Below are positions 10,821-22,389 of a DNA stretch of 64,000 nucleotides, one piece after another (within the stretch, counting starts at the first letter, position 1; each line of letters begins with the position of its first letter). The stretch is from the NCBI GenBank assembly GCA_963971405.1, contig OZ020486.1:37223419-37287418 (forward strand), in the 5' to 3' direction. The notes beneath the pieces are model-generated. The model was not told where the DNA came from. It was given only the letters and a program-made list of their open reading frames with translations, and ran no database searches. Made by a program: the position numbers and the translations under genes. The stretch is from Psococerastis gibbosa. Lineage: Eukaryota > Arthropoda > Insecta > Psocodea > Psocidae.

Positions 10821-12160
10821 TTATGTACCTAAGTATACTTTCAGATCCACCACGGCCCATTTGCCTCGATTCTCTTGTTCTCCGAATCTGACTCCAGCTG
10901 TGAAAGCTTATTTAATTATATAACATAGCCCATGGAGAGCGGTGTTTATGAACTTGAGTGAGCCTCATTAAGTCTGTCTCAAGGATGACCCATCTATCAT
11001 CCTCGCCTCCCCCCCCCCTTACCCCTACGCCCACCCCTTATCCGGTTCGAGAATGCGAGATTGCAGGGGAATGCAGAGAGGTAACCAGCCCACATGCCGC
11101 CACATCCTCACGAAATTAACAAATGACTCAGCGTGCCATATTAACACTAGCTGATAATCAACTGTAAAATTCCACGTACACTATCCCGCTGAAGACACTT
11201 GGCGGTTTTGCCCCGAAAATGGGGCTCTGCGTGCACCAAACTACACAATTTGTGGTGACTACACTGTCCTTAGAACCCCAGGAATGCTCAAACCATACTA
11301 ATGTCCTATTTAAATGTTTGCGATTCAGTTAAATTGTTCTTAAAACATATCCTTCCTAAGCGTAGTAGGTACGGTATTTCTGCAGACAGGCATTTATGCG
11401 ATATAGCTTCTTTTTCTTCCTCTTCCCTCTTAGCGCCGCGTGTCGCGGTCGCCGCAGACCCATTTCTTCTGTCTTCCACCTTGTGGCCTCGCTTCCACCA
11501 ACCTCCGGGTGGTGCTATTCTCATCCATCCTTTAGAAGTGGCCATGTAGACTATATTATTAATATACTGTTTGTTAGTTGTTGTTATTATGTTGTAGGTA
11601 AGATAATCTCGTCTTTTGCTTCCATTTTGGGCATTATTCTATATTCCAAACGAGCAGCCCTTTAATATGTGACAAAAGATTTGCAAACTCATTAAAATGG
11701 ATAAACAGTTTTGTTAATTTTTCTGTACATGAAATCCGTTTTAAACCTTTCAGCTTCTAAAGGCTTCGAGGCGAACCAATATTACGCCCACTCGCTATTT
11801 TTCAACGCTCAGTTTCAGTTCATTTACAGAATATTTATATTCAATACCCACCTTCTTTTTTTCAGCGAATTTTGATGCGCTGTAATAAACAGTTTTAAGA
11901 CCAGTTAAAATCAATTAATATTGTATAGCATTGCTGTCGTTCTCAACGAAGTTTTTTCAACTTTTTTACTGTTGCTTGAATTAGCTGATTTGATTTGCCG
12001 ACGGGGAACCGTATAATCGTTAAAATATCGCAGGACAAACACCTTAACAACTGTGGATGTCGTATTACCGTATAAAGAAACATAATTATAAAAATCATAA
12101 TATCCAACATTTTCTGAGCCAGCAATAAGGACTACTAAATAAAAGGGTAGCGTTTTGTAG
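10821..12160. other. No gene seen; possible LINE-tail remnant
   Basis: Contains a C-run at 11011. The - strand at 11396-11545 reads GHKVEDRRN and an A/G-rich GGAAGAGGAAGAAAAAGAAG end, which recalls a LINE 3' terminus, but too little remains to assert it. Confidence 0.4.
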
Positions 12161-12164
12161 ATAT

Positions 12165-12312
12165 GGCCTTGGATGGCATAGTTCGTACTTGTGCGAGTCT
12201 CTACACATCATGCGATCGGTGACCTGTCGTAACTCAACACAGGTATTACCTACAGAGGCTACTGAAGAGATTACTTGGATACATTCATTGAATTGTTTGT
12301 ATGCAAATAATC
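12165..12312 (+). mobile_element. SINE-2, copy 2
   Basis: GGCCTTGGATGGCATAGTTC, TGCGAGTCTCTACACATCAT, AACTCAACACAGGTATTACC and GAATTGTTTGTATGCAAATA, collinear with copy 1. Confidence 0.7.
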
Positions 12313-13732
12313 TTTTTTATATGGTAAATATACCTATACATATATCATTGTACAAAACAAAAAAATCATGTTTTACGAAATTGATTCCTACATTTTCTTC
12401 GAGAACAGCATTACTTGCATATAGATAGGTTAGCATCTAATATATAATATACTCTAAAGTGGAATGTACAATGTATTGTCTAGGTACTGCAGAAAATAAG
12501 TTTCTGAATTACAACGATTACCTAAAAGGAAATGCACTAAAAAGGAAAAATTGAAATATAGAATTGTTTAGGCTACGGAGGAAGTTGAAATATACCTATC
12601 TATCTTCCTCTTTATATTATGCAATATGCAATAGAAAAGAACAAATTATACGGAAATAAGAGGTAAATTATCATAAATAAGACTCAATGAATGCAAATTT
12701 ACTTAAACTCGTACTTTATAATTAAAACTTAAAATTGTTTTTCAACCGATAATAAATTTTGCTGTTCTCAATGTAAATTCTTTTTTGTTGGTGTTATGCA
12801 TGCTGGAACTCCAATACAGTGTCGTAACAGAAGGGTGGCAAGTTATGGAAGGGTCCCGTGGCCAAAGGGGGCCCCCGCAGAAAGGAAAACAATTTTTGGG
12901 ATTGTCTGAAAAAATATACAAAAATTGTAAAAGATATAAGGTAAATTATAAAGAAATCGAAATTTTAGGTCTAGTGGAATTGCAAAACATTGTATGGGAC
13001 TTCACTGCCCTATCTTGCGTATAAAGGCCCCAAAAATGTGTTACGCCACTGCTCCAATATAACAGTAAAAAACTCATGGTTATTTTACACACTGGAAAAT
13101 ACTATAGGTATACTAACAGCCAACAACTATAATGTACAATGCACGCTAGTTGTCTTATCGAAACCATGTAATGATCAATTACGCTGAAGAACATTTCCGT
13201 TAACATTAAATGATAATTAAAATTAAAATTATAAATTTTACAATTTTAATTTCAATTCTTATTTTCTTTAAAGCTTATGATTTTAAAAAATTAAGTTGTT
13301 TTACCTACTATGCAAAACATAATTAATCAGATGGAGAATGATGATGAATTATTCCTGTTATAGGCTACCATTATAAAAATTAAATAAATAAAAATATATA
13401 TTCCAATACCTGCATCTTAACGGCGATCTACAGCATAAACCCATAGACGAGGCACAGGCTGGCAGATGCCAAGGGGTGTACGAGGTGTAAGGCACTCAAC
13501 ATGAAGCGAAGGACAACTATCGCTGACAGAACCGTTCCGCGGACTAAGCAACAATTTCATATTTGTTGGGCAAGCGCATGGTACGACACGCAGGTCAAGG
13601 TGCTACCGCCTTACACAGCTGAAACGCACACGCATTTCCCCCCATAAAAGTGCTGAAAATTTAAGTTCAGCTGGTTATAAACTTTCATAAGATATTGTCT
13701 GATTCTATCAACAGTGTGAGTATGTGACACTT
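12313..13732. other. No gene seen
   Basis: AT-rich up to 13400. 13425-13625 is less AT-rich and contains TCAAGGTGCTACCGCC, similar to the SINE-2 head, but no full copy. Confidence 0.5.
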
Positions 13733-13828
13733 CGTAACCGAAATTAGAGGATGTGGGAAAAACTGGATCTGTCGGAATTCGAACCCACTGGGGCGTTGTC
13801 TTAACCACTGGACCACAAGCCCCGACTA
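13733..13828 (-). mobile_element. SINE-3 (tRNA-derived), copy 1
   Basis: On the - strand: A-box TGGTCCAGTGGTTAAGA and B-box GGGTTCGAATTCC in tRNA-like spacing, then a tail ending CTCTAATTTCGGTTAC. The acceptor stem does not close as a real tRNA, so it is a SINE head, not a tRNA gene. Confidence 0.7.
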
Positions 13829-14021
13829 GTTCAGCAATCTGCGAATTCTCTACTTATGCTCTTATTGACATGATTCGTTTGCTAGACAGGTTAACACAGC
13901 TACATCACTATCTAACTGAACAGGTCTGTGAGTTTACTTTATTACATGCAATGTTTTATTGAATACATACAGTATATAACACATTAATTTAAATTTGGTT
14001 GAAGGGGTAACCTCCTCGTTG

Positions 14022-14125
14022 TAACCGAAATTATTGGATATGAAAAAACTAGACTTGGCGCGATTCGAACCCACGATCTACGCCTACTACGCCTACTGTT
14101 TATTACCACACTATTTAAGCAAGAG
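14022..14125 (-). mobile_element. SINE-3, copy 2
   Basis: Shares the GTAACCGAAATTA tail and GGGTTCGAATCGCG B box with copy 1. The A box is degraded. Confidence 0.65.
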
Positions 14126-14194
14126 AGATTCGCTGCGACAATTGCTGTTTTCTTATTCACAAGGGCCGATTATATTATTATTATTTTTTTTCAA

Positions 14195-14455
14195 GGGGAG
14201 GTAATAATAATAAAAACAACCTATTAATATTAATATAACAAGTAAAAATAAAATAAACTTTATAAATAAATAACAAAAAATAATATGATTTGGCCTTGTT
14301 TAGCAGCACTGTACAGGTACAAGCCCTCTGTCCCAATCAAGCGCTAGCTTGGGGATGCGGGATGGTATTACTATGTATTGTATTTTGTAAATATATGCTC
14401 CTTGTCCAGGGAATACTAGGCAAGGAAAAGAAGAAAAGAAGAAGAAGAAGATTAC
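14195..14455 (+). repeat. LINE 3'-tail-like repeat, copy 1
   Basis: Shares GCCTTGTTTAGCAGCACTGT, CGCTAGCTTGGGGATGCGGG and TATGCTCCTTGTCCAGGGAA with 28735-28990 and ends in a GAAGAAGAAGAAG tract. An upstream AT-rich (AATAAAATAAA) segment is shared too. Read as the 3'UTR of a non-LTR element. Confidence 0.75.
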
Positions 14456-14902
14456 ATTTTTGGCGATGCCTCTTAAATCAGCAAGTGGTTTTTAAAAACG
14501 TTTTTAAGATTCTCAATCCAGATGAGCATGCTTTACGAGACTACTAACCAGTCAATCAATCAATCAATCAAAATTTATATCCAAAATAAATTTTTTACAG
14601 TTTTTTGTCACTTCCCTATGGGCTAAGCCCGTTTTAGGATAGAAATTTTACAATATTCTAAAATACTAGTATAATACAATGCATGCAGTTTAAAATACAA
14701 AATTTGTGTCAAGTTTAAAAACATAGTGAATACGTGTGTGTGTGTTGGTGGCATATGGAAGATTATTATTATTTATTTTTTTTTTTTTCGAGTGACCGTA
14801 GCACACTGACATTTTGCTTAATATCAGGTGTTTCTCTATCATTCTAACACAACTTTTGAGTTTTTGATTGAGTTCTCAATAGAAGATCTAGCCAAAGATT
14901 TA

Positions 14903-15719
14903 TTTTAGGGAGATTCATCTACCTATTGAGATGGCGACCAATGTTCGACTTTCGGAAAATGTCTTCACAACTTTTCATTTCATGGCCCCCTGAGCACCTA
15001 AAACCAACCTCCGTTTATAAATATTATATATATCGATTTTAGGAAACACTCTAACTTCCGTAAATTTTATCCGATTTTGATGAAACTTGGCACAAAAATT
15101 TGTCTTACAGATGTCTTGATCAAGTTCGTTAACCAGCTAGATCCACTATTCAGTTACAAGATGGCGGCCGATTAAAACCTTATATAATTCTTATCTCAGT
15201 TAATATTGGTCGCAGAGGAATGAATTAAAATCTGACTGAAAGTACGTATTATTATCTACGATAATGGTATTCACCACTTTTTACGTCAAATCAACCATTT
15301 CAAGATGGCATCCAGTCAAAGTGAAAATAATTCGATAAATAAAAGTTCATAGTCGGCATTGTGGTTCGAAATTTGGAACACAAGAGTGTTTTGTGTGTTG
15401 ATGTTGTGGTCGGGAAAATAATGAAGTATTTTTTATTTGTTATTGCATACATAGCGTAGGTAGCGTAGAGGAATAGCAGGGTCTGCGGAATTTCCCTACT
15501 CCAGCAGCCTGATCGAGGCTCGAGGATCGAGATCGACTATAATGCCGGTATTTATTTAATCCCCTGGTAGTAAAAATGTAAACAAGATAATTTTTGTAAT
15601 GGAAAGTGCTATTCAAAATTTGTTTGTTTACAGTTATAATCCTAGGGTATTTATTTAACCCCGGTATTATAATCGCCTCGATCAGGCTACTGATCGGCCA
15701 AAGCCGAAAGGGATTTTTT
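14903..15719 (+). repeat. Repeat A, copy 1
   Basis: A dispersed repeat with three copies here. Markers are GAGATGGCGACCAATGTTCG, GGAAACACTCTAACTTCCGT, GATTTTGATGAAACTTGGCA, GTTCGAAATTTGGAACACAA and CGGCCAAAGCCGAAAGGGA. No ORF longer than background. Copy 1 is interrupted by a palindromic insertion (15505-15691). Confidence 0.85.
15505..15691. mobile_element. Inverted-repeat insertion in repeat A copy 1
   Basis: GCCTGATCGAGGC at the left faces GCCTCGATCAGGC at the right. The inner GCCGGTATTTATTTAATCCC and inverse arms are long. Repeat A copies 2 and 3 run straight across this point. CTACT flanks both sides, a possible target duplication. Confidence 0.72.
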
Positions 15720-16790
15720 TTAATTACTGAAGCAACCTGCCGCGTTTCTTCCAACCAATCAGAACACGCTTTGGAAACTAGAAACAAGAATAAACCCAAT
15801 CGCAGGTGCTCTGATTGGAAGAAAGAAGGCGTGGCAGGAGGTACCAAAAATTAAAAAATCTCTCCTATATAGAACTCTAGGCGCCTTAATAATAATGATG
15901 ATATAGCCTAGTACTCCAATAATGTTGGGGTCAGTTAAAACGGCTGCTCCCTCATAATGGGTTCACGTTCCAGGTTCATGGACTACGCTTTTTGCTATTG
16001 AATTTAATGGGGAGGGGGGGGGGGTGACTCTGGAAAGCGATGCAGGTTACAAACAGGTGGTTTCATGCGGGTTATATAGGTTTCCCTTCTCTCCCCTTCC
16101 TTCCACACGAGATGTGCTAGCAGGCTGAAGGGGAAGTTAAGGATCCAGCTCACCGGAAATTTTATTGTAAGATTGTAAAAACGAGATAGACATGAAAATG
16201 AATTTTTTATTGCGATAGTGTCGAGTGCCCCTTTTAATAAAATATCTATATTCTTATGATAGGATTGTATTTAATTTATTTTAGTAGGGCAGTACTATTT
16301 AAACAGTAGGCTAAACAGGTTGCGCATATCATGGAGGTTTTGTACACAACACTAACACAATACTAATTACTAATGCACTAACATGAGGAGACGGAGGAGT
16401 ACGAGCAGATCGACCACGGCCTATTAGCCCGGATTCCTCTGTCTCCTCATCAGACTCTGGCCGTGAAAACCTACGTCATTATATTAATACACTAGCACAA
16501 CAACAAAACAAGCATAATTTTACCTTGGTTTCCTTACAGTTATGAATTATTTTTATAAAAGCATAAACCGCTCACGGACTAGTCCTGCGGTAAGTCACTC
16601 CTATTATTCTAAACACACTTGTAAAAATATACAGCTTTTGATTGATTGTGTCTCAGATACTGAGCTGCTGAGACAATACAGAAGCCGATTTTCTGCTGAC
16701 TGTTAACGAACGGAAACTAATACACTAATGATGCATATAATTATGATGGGAAACGAAAAGTATCGCATTCTGCATGTAATAATCCAAGGG
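15720..16790. other. No gene seen
   Basis: A short inverted pair CTTCCAACCAATCAGA and TCTGATTGGAAGAAAG (15746-15830), a G-run at 16012, and an inverted pair GAGGAGACGGAGGA / TCTGTCTCCTCAT at 16385-16450. No ORF of interest. Confidence 0.5.
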
Positions 16791-16856
16791 AAGATAGAAC
16801 TACAGGGGCTTCCGACTGAAGAAGTCGAACATCCTAGTTGAAAAACCTGAGGCAAT

Positions 16857-17134
16857 CAGTGGCGGCGCAAGAAATTTTAAGGCGGGGGGGGGCATGGGGG
16901 CATGACTTCTATCTGGGGGGGGGGGGGGGCAGTGAAAAACAAAACATATTTCAATGAGAGTAGGTATAATGAAAGTAAGTAAAATGTAACCAGTTTTAAT
17001 TCTGACGTTTTTGAATTACAAAATTTCTGCTAGATATAACATGTAAAATACCTCATAAGTGGGGGGGGGGGGCCCAGGGGGGCCAGAGAAACATTCGAGC
17101 CCCCCCCCCCGGCACCCCCGTAGCGCCACCACTG
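16857..17134. mobile_element. hAT-like MITE with G/C runs, CAGTGGCGGCGC type
   Basis: 278 bp. Ends CAGTGGCGGCGC and inverse GCGCCACCACTG. Perfect 8-bp duplication GAGGCAAT (16849-16856, 17135-17142). Multiple G-runs at the left, C-run at the right. Confidence 0.93.
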
Positions 17135-17275
17135 GAGGCAATGGTTTGGCAAGAGCACGACTTCCCTTTTCTGAGCCGCCAAGGTTCAAATTGCCATGAT
17201 TATCGCCAATTTTCGTTAGAAGAGGCATCAAAAAGAGAAGAAACATTCTACATGATTTAATTTTTAATCATTATT

Positions 17276-18106
17276 GCTTTCCAATTTATACGTAGTATAA
17301 GGAAAGCTTTGTGACGGTCCAAATTTTCGATTCCGATATTTCAACGGATTTAAACGTTTTAAGGTCCCAGGAACCCAAAAAAGTGTTTTTTACGAAATGT
17401 CTGTCTGTCTGTCTGTCTGTCTGTTCGTTGATTTCCGGGCAAACAGCTCGGTCGATTTTGTTGAAATTCGCCATGTAGGTTCAAAATAATACCTCGGGAC
17501 CATTTTTTTTATTTGGGGCTAACTCAATTTGGGAGGGGGGGGGGGGGGTTTATTCTCAAAAAACTCCAAAGAAAAACGTCTAAAAAAATTATTTCCCGAA
17601 AATGGCTCCAACGATTTCTTTTAAATTCGCATATATTGTAGTTGTTATTAATGTTTATAAAATGCGGGGGGTCACTTGCTCCTTGATAGTTTGCTTCGGG
17701 GGGGTAAAAAAATTTTTTAATGAAAAATGACTAAAAAATAATTTTTCTGCGAAACCTTTCTATCGATGATTTCTACCTTCAGGTATGTTTTAGGTGTTAA
17801 ATTGAGTAACGAAACCAGAAAAGTATTTGGTTTTGTAAAAAAAATGTTTTTTTGAAAAAATGATAGAAAATTCACGCTCAAATGCATTGCGTGCCCTGCC
17901 AGTATTGCTGTGTGGTAATGTGTTGGTCTGACCTATCTTGAATTTACCTCACCTCCAGTGACGTCAGGTGGACCCCCCCCCCCCCCCCCGAGATATCGGA
18001 AATTTAACCACAGGAAAATTATTTACCATGAAATTACTCATTTTCTCTATCTACTAATTTTGAAAAATTGGAAAGCATGTTCGAGTAAACTCGGACCGGT
18101 TCTTTT
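17276..18106 (+). repeat. Repeat B, copy 1, with (GTCT)n block
   Basis: About 830 bp bounded by GCTTTCCAATTTATACGTAG and AATTGGAAAGCATGTTCGAG, then ACTCGGACCGGTTCTTTT. Internal markers: AGGTCCCAGGAACCCAAAAA, a (GTCT)n tract at 17399, GGGGGTCACTTGCTCCTTGA and GACGTCAGGTGGA, then a C-run. The partly inverse ends (GCTTTCCAATTT and AATTGGAAAGC) suggest a mobile unit. No long ORF. Confidence 0.85.
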
Positions 18107-19058
18107 GGTATGGTTCTCGACGCTTATTACAGACATTGGAGGAGAATCGCGCGCTTTGGAGGGGTTTGGCGCGACAGGCGAGAGGTCCTCACGGGCCGAT
18201 GGAGCCACCTTAAGTAAGTAGGTAAGTTAGTATTACAGACTCTATTAGGTATTTAGAAGGGATTGAGTGTTTCCTGAATCCACTCCATTAATATTTCAAA
18301 AACTCCCTTTCGGCTATGGCCGATTAGGTGTAGGGAGATTCCAAGCAAGCGCAGACCCCGCCTTTCCTCTATGTTACCTACTCTATGTACATATGCAATA
18401 AAAAATATAAAAAATCCTTCATTATTTTCCCGACCACAGCATCGAGGCACAAAACACTCTTGTGTTCCAAATTTCGAACCACAATGAGGACTATGAACTT
18501 TTAATTAAGTATCGCATTATTCTCACTTTGAATGGATGCCATCTTGAAATCGTTGATTTGTCGTAAAAAGTGTTGATATTTATTATCGTAAACCATAGTA
18601 CGGGTTTTCGGTCATATTTTAATTTATTCCTCTGCGACTAATATATTAACTGAGCCATACATTTTATAAGGTTTCAATCGGCCACCATCTTGGAACAAAA
18701 TGGCAGATCCATCTGGTTACCAAACTTAATAATAATAATAATAATAACAATTCGTATATTTTCTAAATGTCTAATATAATATGATCAAGACTATTTGTAT
18801 GATCAATAGTGAATCCATTTTTTTGTAAAAAACTGAATTCCGGATTTTCGGAATTACAGGAGATGAAATCCGGAATTCCGGTTTAATTCCGGAATTATTA
18901 TAGAAGAATTTAAAAAATATAAAGAAAAGAAAGTACATTATTTTTTAACATAAATGTATTTAGTTCAAAACAATAAAATTAAAACAAATTACAAAATAAG
19001 GAAATATTTCATATTAAAATATTTTTGAACTACATAAATAAAATTGCAAAATGAAAGT

Positions 19059-21005
19059 TCAATTTTCATTTTGATTTTTGAAAAAGCTTCTTAAAAAGCA
19101 CAAAGTATCCAATGTTTTGTCGTTGAGCCTTGATCGAATTTTTGTTGAAAATGCTCCTGCAGCGGAAAAAGCGCGCTCTGACTCCACACTAGTTGGTGGA
19201 ATTGTTAATAAACTTTTGTAAAGATCTTCCAAAAGCGGTCCGCGGGATCCCCCTTCATCCCAAAATTTCATTTCACTGCGAATTTCGGAATGAATCGATG
19301 ATTTTTGTAGAACTTTTGACCGTGATTCCGAGAGTGATTCGTTTATCTTTTGCTGAAGAATTTGCTGCAAGGATAACTGAGTTTCCAATGATTCGATAGG
19401 TTTATCGTCATCCATTTCAGTAGACTCAGATACTGTCGGGTCTATTTCTAATGCTACTTCACCATTAAGTCTCTGGATTAGGGATATGATAATTTTGTTA
19501 ATTTCAGTTTTCGAGCGACGCAAAATGTTCTTGTGAATTTTGGTTTTACCCCCATTATGCAAATATTGAAGAACATCAGATACGACAGTTCTTCTTCGAT
19601 TAATTTGAACTTCCAACTCTTTTTTCATTTCACGGCCAATTTCTTCATTCTCATCAAAATTTTCTAACACAAACGTAAATGTTGCATCCGCAGAAAGTAA
19701 ATTTGCATCAGCACGGCATAACGCGTCTACGGCTAATTTTATAGGCATCAAATTTCTAGAAACTGTAGATATTATATTCCATTCTGAATCATTCAAAAAT
19801 GTATCCGCTTTGATATCAATTATTGCCTTTTTTATTGAACTTTTCAAAAGATTAAAACGTTCTAACATGGACATCAGGCTACTCCATCTAGTCTTCGAAT
19901 CAAGCAATAGCTGCAATTCCTTTCCATGATCTTCCTTCACATGTTTTTGCAACACTTCATTTTTTAAAGGGGAACGTCGAAACACTCGAACAATTACCCG
20001 AACTTTCATGATTACATTTCGCAATGTAAACTTTTCAGTAATTTCTACATCACATTCATTTCTCGTCCCCACTTGCATTCCTTCATCATCACTTAAATCT
20101 TCTTCATCAGAGTCCAGATCTAGGACACTCTCATAATCATCTTCATCTACCTCTTTCTCTGTTTGTTTGTAGATCACATTTACAATTGCAATCTGAATTG
20201 CATGAGCAAAACACAAAATTTGTTCACATGGTAATAATCTACCCACTTTTTGCATCATAGAAGCACCATCAGTTACAATACACGAAATATCGTTCCTTAT
20301 ATTTAACTGAAATGATTCTAACTTGTCCTCTAACAATTTTACACAATTTTCAGACGCAAATCGACCATTAATTCGAGAAAGACCCAAATTCCAGATATTT
20401 TTCGACCCATGAACGTTAACATTCATATAACGTCTATTTCGAGAGGACGTCCACTCGTCCAATGTTAGACTAAAGCATAAATTCTTTTTTAATTGATTAA
20501 TTTCAGCAATTTGCAATTGTTTAATTTTTTTACTATAATCCATCACGACTTTCTGTATGCTGGTGGGTGATTTTGGAATATCACCGAATCCACGCATTGT
20601 TAAACATTTTCTTAAATCGTTTGACGTACAAAAAACACGAAACGGTAAACCATCAGAAGCAATCATTCTAGCTACTACGGCAGGAAAAGTTTCATCTTTT
20701 TTTGACTTGAAAAAATCAATGATCGTGTTCGTTTTTCTGGTTGTGCTCACAACACTATCGTTACTGTCAGATGTAGAAGCTGTTGTATTTTCATCAAACT
20801 TTCGCTTGCTCAAAACTGTGTTGTGTTTAGAACGAAGATGTGTGTGCATGGGAGTTGTACATCCACCCAATATCTTTAAAACTTGCTTGCATTGCATGCA
20901 TTTCGCCACCTGATTTGTTTTCCCTCGTAGAAAATATTTCCACACTGAATTTGATGAGCTTTCTTTTGAAATGTCCATAAAAGTTTCTTCAGATTTATCT
21001 ACCAT
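19059..21005 (-). CDS. hAT transposase, intact ORF of about 648 residues
   Basis: Cut-and-paste transposase. I take the Met at 21005 (MVDKSEETF) as the start. The reading frame stays open upstream to 21266, but those 87 codons are encoded by the repetitive terminal region and are probably 5'UTR. A BED zinc finger lies near residues 21-66 (VWKYFL, CMQC, then HLRSKH). Further on are LTLDEW with the first catalytic Asp, CIVTDGASMM with the second Asp, and CFAHAIQ, the usual C-x2-H-like insertion neighbour. The C-terminus holds the hAT dimerisation block with the catalytic Glu in SVESERAFSAAG, then SRLNDKTLDTLCFL. An acidic insert (DEEDLSDDEG) follows the CFAHAIQ region. There are no frameshifts or stops, so recent activity is plausible. 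Neither end is truncated relative to family expectations. Confidence 0.93.
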   Translation of the reverse strand: MVDKSEETFMDISKESSSNSVWKYFLRGKTNQVAKCMQCKQVLKILGGCTTPMHTHLRSKHNTVLSKRKFDENTTASTSDSNDSVVSTTRKTNTIIDFFKSKKDETFPAVVARMIASDGLPFRVFCTSNDLRKCLTMRGFGDIPKSPTSIQKVVMDYSKKIKQLQIAEINQLKKNLCFSLTLDEWTSSRNRRYMNVNVHGSKNIWNLGLSRINGRFASENCVKLLEDKLESFQLNIRNDISCIVTDGASMMQKVGRLLPCEQILCFAHAIQIAIVNVIYKQTEKEVDEDDYESVLDLDSDEEDLSDDEGMQVGTRNECDVEITEKFTLRNVIMKVRVIVRVFRRSPLKNEVLQKHVKEDHGKELQLLLDSKTRWSSLMSMLERFNLLKSSIKKAIIDIKADTFLNDSEWNIISTVSRNLMPIKLAVDALCRADANLLSADATFTFVLENFDENEEIGREMKKELEVQINRRRTVVSDVLQYLHNGGKTKIHKNILRRSKTEINKIIISLIQRLNGEVALEIDPTVSESTEMDDDKPIESLETQLSLQQILQQKINESLSESRSKVLQKSSIHSEIRSEMKFWDEGGSRGPLLEDLYKSLLTIPPTSVESERAFSAAGAFSTKIRSRLNDKTLDTLCFLRSFFKNQNEN

Positions 21006-21082
21006 ACTTGGGTTGGGATTTAAAAAAATAACAATGTAAGTACACAATGCTGCCACAATGAAAGTACACAATGACACAATGC

Positions 21083-21330
21083 TGCCACAATGAAAGTACA
21101 CAATGCTGCCATCTATAGTAAAAGTTCTTCTAAATTCGAAAAATCCGGAATTTACGTTTTTGAATTCCGGTAGCCTACTAAAATTTAAATTATGAATTAT
21201 GAAATATGAATTTATAACAATGAAAGTACACAATGCTGCCACAATGAAAGTACACAATGCTGCCATCTATAGTAAAAGTTCTTCTAAATTCGAAAAATCC
21301 GGAATTTACGTTTTTGAATTCCGGATTTTT
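21083..21330. repeat. Subterminal 154-bp-period duplication inside the hAT element
   Basis: A block containing ACACAATGCTGCCATCTATA and the following TTCTTCTAAATTCGAAAAAT stretch occurs at about 21097-21175 and again at about 21251-21328, nearly identical. Shorter ACAATGAAAGTACACAATG units repeat between and before them (21052-21110). It lies upstream of the transposase start. Confidence 0.9.
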
Positions 21331-21589
21331 AAAATTTCAAAATATGACGGAATTCCGGAATTCCGAAATTCCGAAATCCGGATTTGGATTCACTAATGAT
21401 CAATTTTTGTGCCAAGTTTAATCGAAATTGGATAATATCTACGGAAGTTAGAGTGTTTCCTAAAATCGATATTCATTTTGAACGGAGGGTTCATTTTGAA
21501 AGAAAAGTTGTGAAAATTTTTTCCGGAAGTCGAACATTGGTCGCCATCTCAATAGGTAGAGGAATCTCCCTAAAAAGGAAATAGATTGC

Positions 21590-22389
21590 TATATTATTTT
21601 TATGAGTTATTGGCCGAAGCACGATGCTTATAGTCTCTAACTGTATACTATTACTATACCTGTATATTAGTACAATACAGACAGGAGTGAATGATCAAAT
21701 GAAGCATTCCAAGAAAAAATAATATTCTGTCATTTGGAAGGTTCGTTATTACAAAAGCTAACTGTTTCAGTTAAGCGTAAAGTCTTTGAGAGAGTCTCTC
21801 CAGTGACTTTGTAGAAGTGATACACAATATCACAATTTAAAACAAAATTACAAAATAACAAATTCCACAAAATAAATAAAATTTATATTATTTAGGCGTA
21901 AAGTACTAAATTATAATTCCACGTCAGCAATTCAGAATGACGTAGGCCTAGCTGCTAGCTTGTGATGTAATTCAACTGAAGTCTGCTGCCATCAATTAGG
22001 ACAAAAATACATTTACCCTTTTACTGCTGGTAATACAATTAATATAAAATTATGTAATATTATAATTTCTACAGTAATTTACTAACCTGTATTTTGCTTT
22101 GCGTCAGATATTTATGCCTTTAAAATTCACGGGAGACAGTATATTTACTGGCAAAGAGAATTAATTACTACAGAGCAATGTGAGTGACAGGGCAGCCATT
22201 TTCCTCATCATCGTCGACTGCAAGTGTTTTCAGGCTACGGTATTGATCAAAATAGCGTACTGTAGCGGCTTTATGGGGTTGTTATGTGATATTAAAGTTC
22301 GAATATCTGCTAGATCTAATTGAGACTATATAGAAATGCTTAGAAAAGAGACTCAGACAATAACTTATATTTGAAATGAAAACTTCGTG
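21590..22389. other. No gene seen
   Basis: AT-rich, no ORF above 70 codons and no repeat partner recognised. Confidence 0.55.

Larger units (their letters stand above)
18807..21395 (-). mobile_element. hAT-superfamily DNA transposon, apparently complete
   Basis: 2589 bp with perfect 11-bp terminal inverted repeats TAGTGAATCCA (18807-18817 and 21385-21395) and perfect 8-bp target duplications ATGATCAA (18799-18806 and 21396-21403). Both match the hAT hallmark. It carries one uninterrupted transposase ORF on the - strand. Both subterminal regions hold many copies of a TCCGGAATTC-like palindrome, probably transposase-binding sites (inference). The right end contains a 154-bp-period duplication. 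The element sits inside a copy of repeat A and divides it in two. Confidence 0.95.
18297..21580 (-). repeat. Repeat A, copy 2, split by the hAT element
   Basis: 18297-18806 and 21404-21580 together form an inverse copy of repeat A. Removing the hAT and one ATGATCAA rejoins the repeat with sequence collinear with copy 1. It also contains a local (AAT)n insertion near 18725. Confidence 0.88.

Noticed and set aside
13733-13828. Possible tRNA gene on the - strand
   Set aside because: A and B boxes are present, but no closed acceptor stem or proper anticodon arm, and a second copy nearby shares the non-tRNA tail; it is a SINE.
15440-15847. 135-codon - strand ORF
   Set aside because: Spans the palindromic insertion and repeat A; no domain, and open frame explained by inverted-repeat symmetry.
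17399-17423. (GTCT)n as an independent microsatellite
   Set aside because: It occurs at the same position in all long repeat B copies, so it is part of that family.
21006-21266. N-terminal 87-residue extension of the transposase ORF
   Set aside because: Encoded by the duplicated subterminal repeats (ACAATGAAAGTACACAATG units). The BED finger and usual N-terminus begin right after the Met at 21005.
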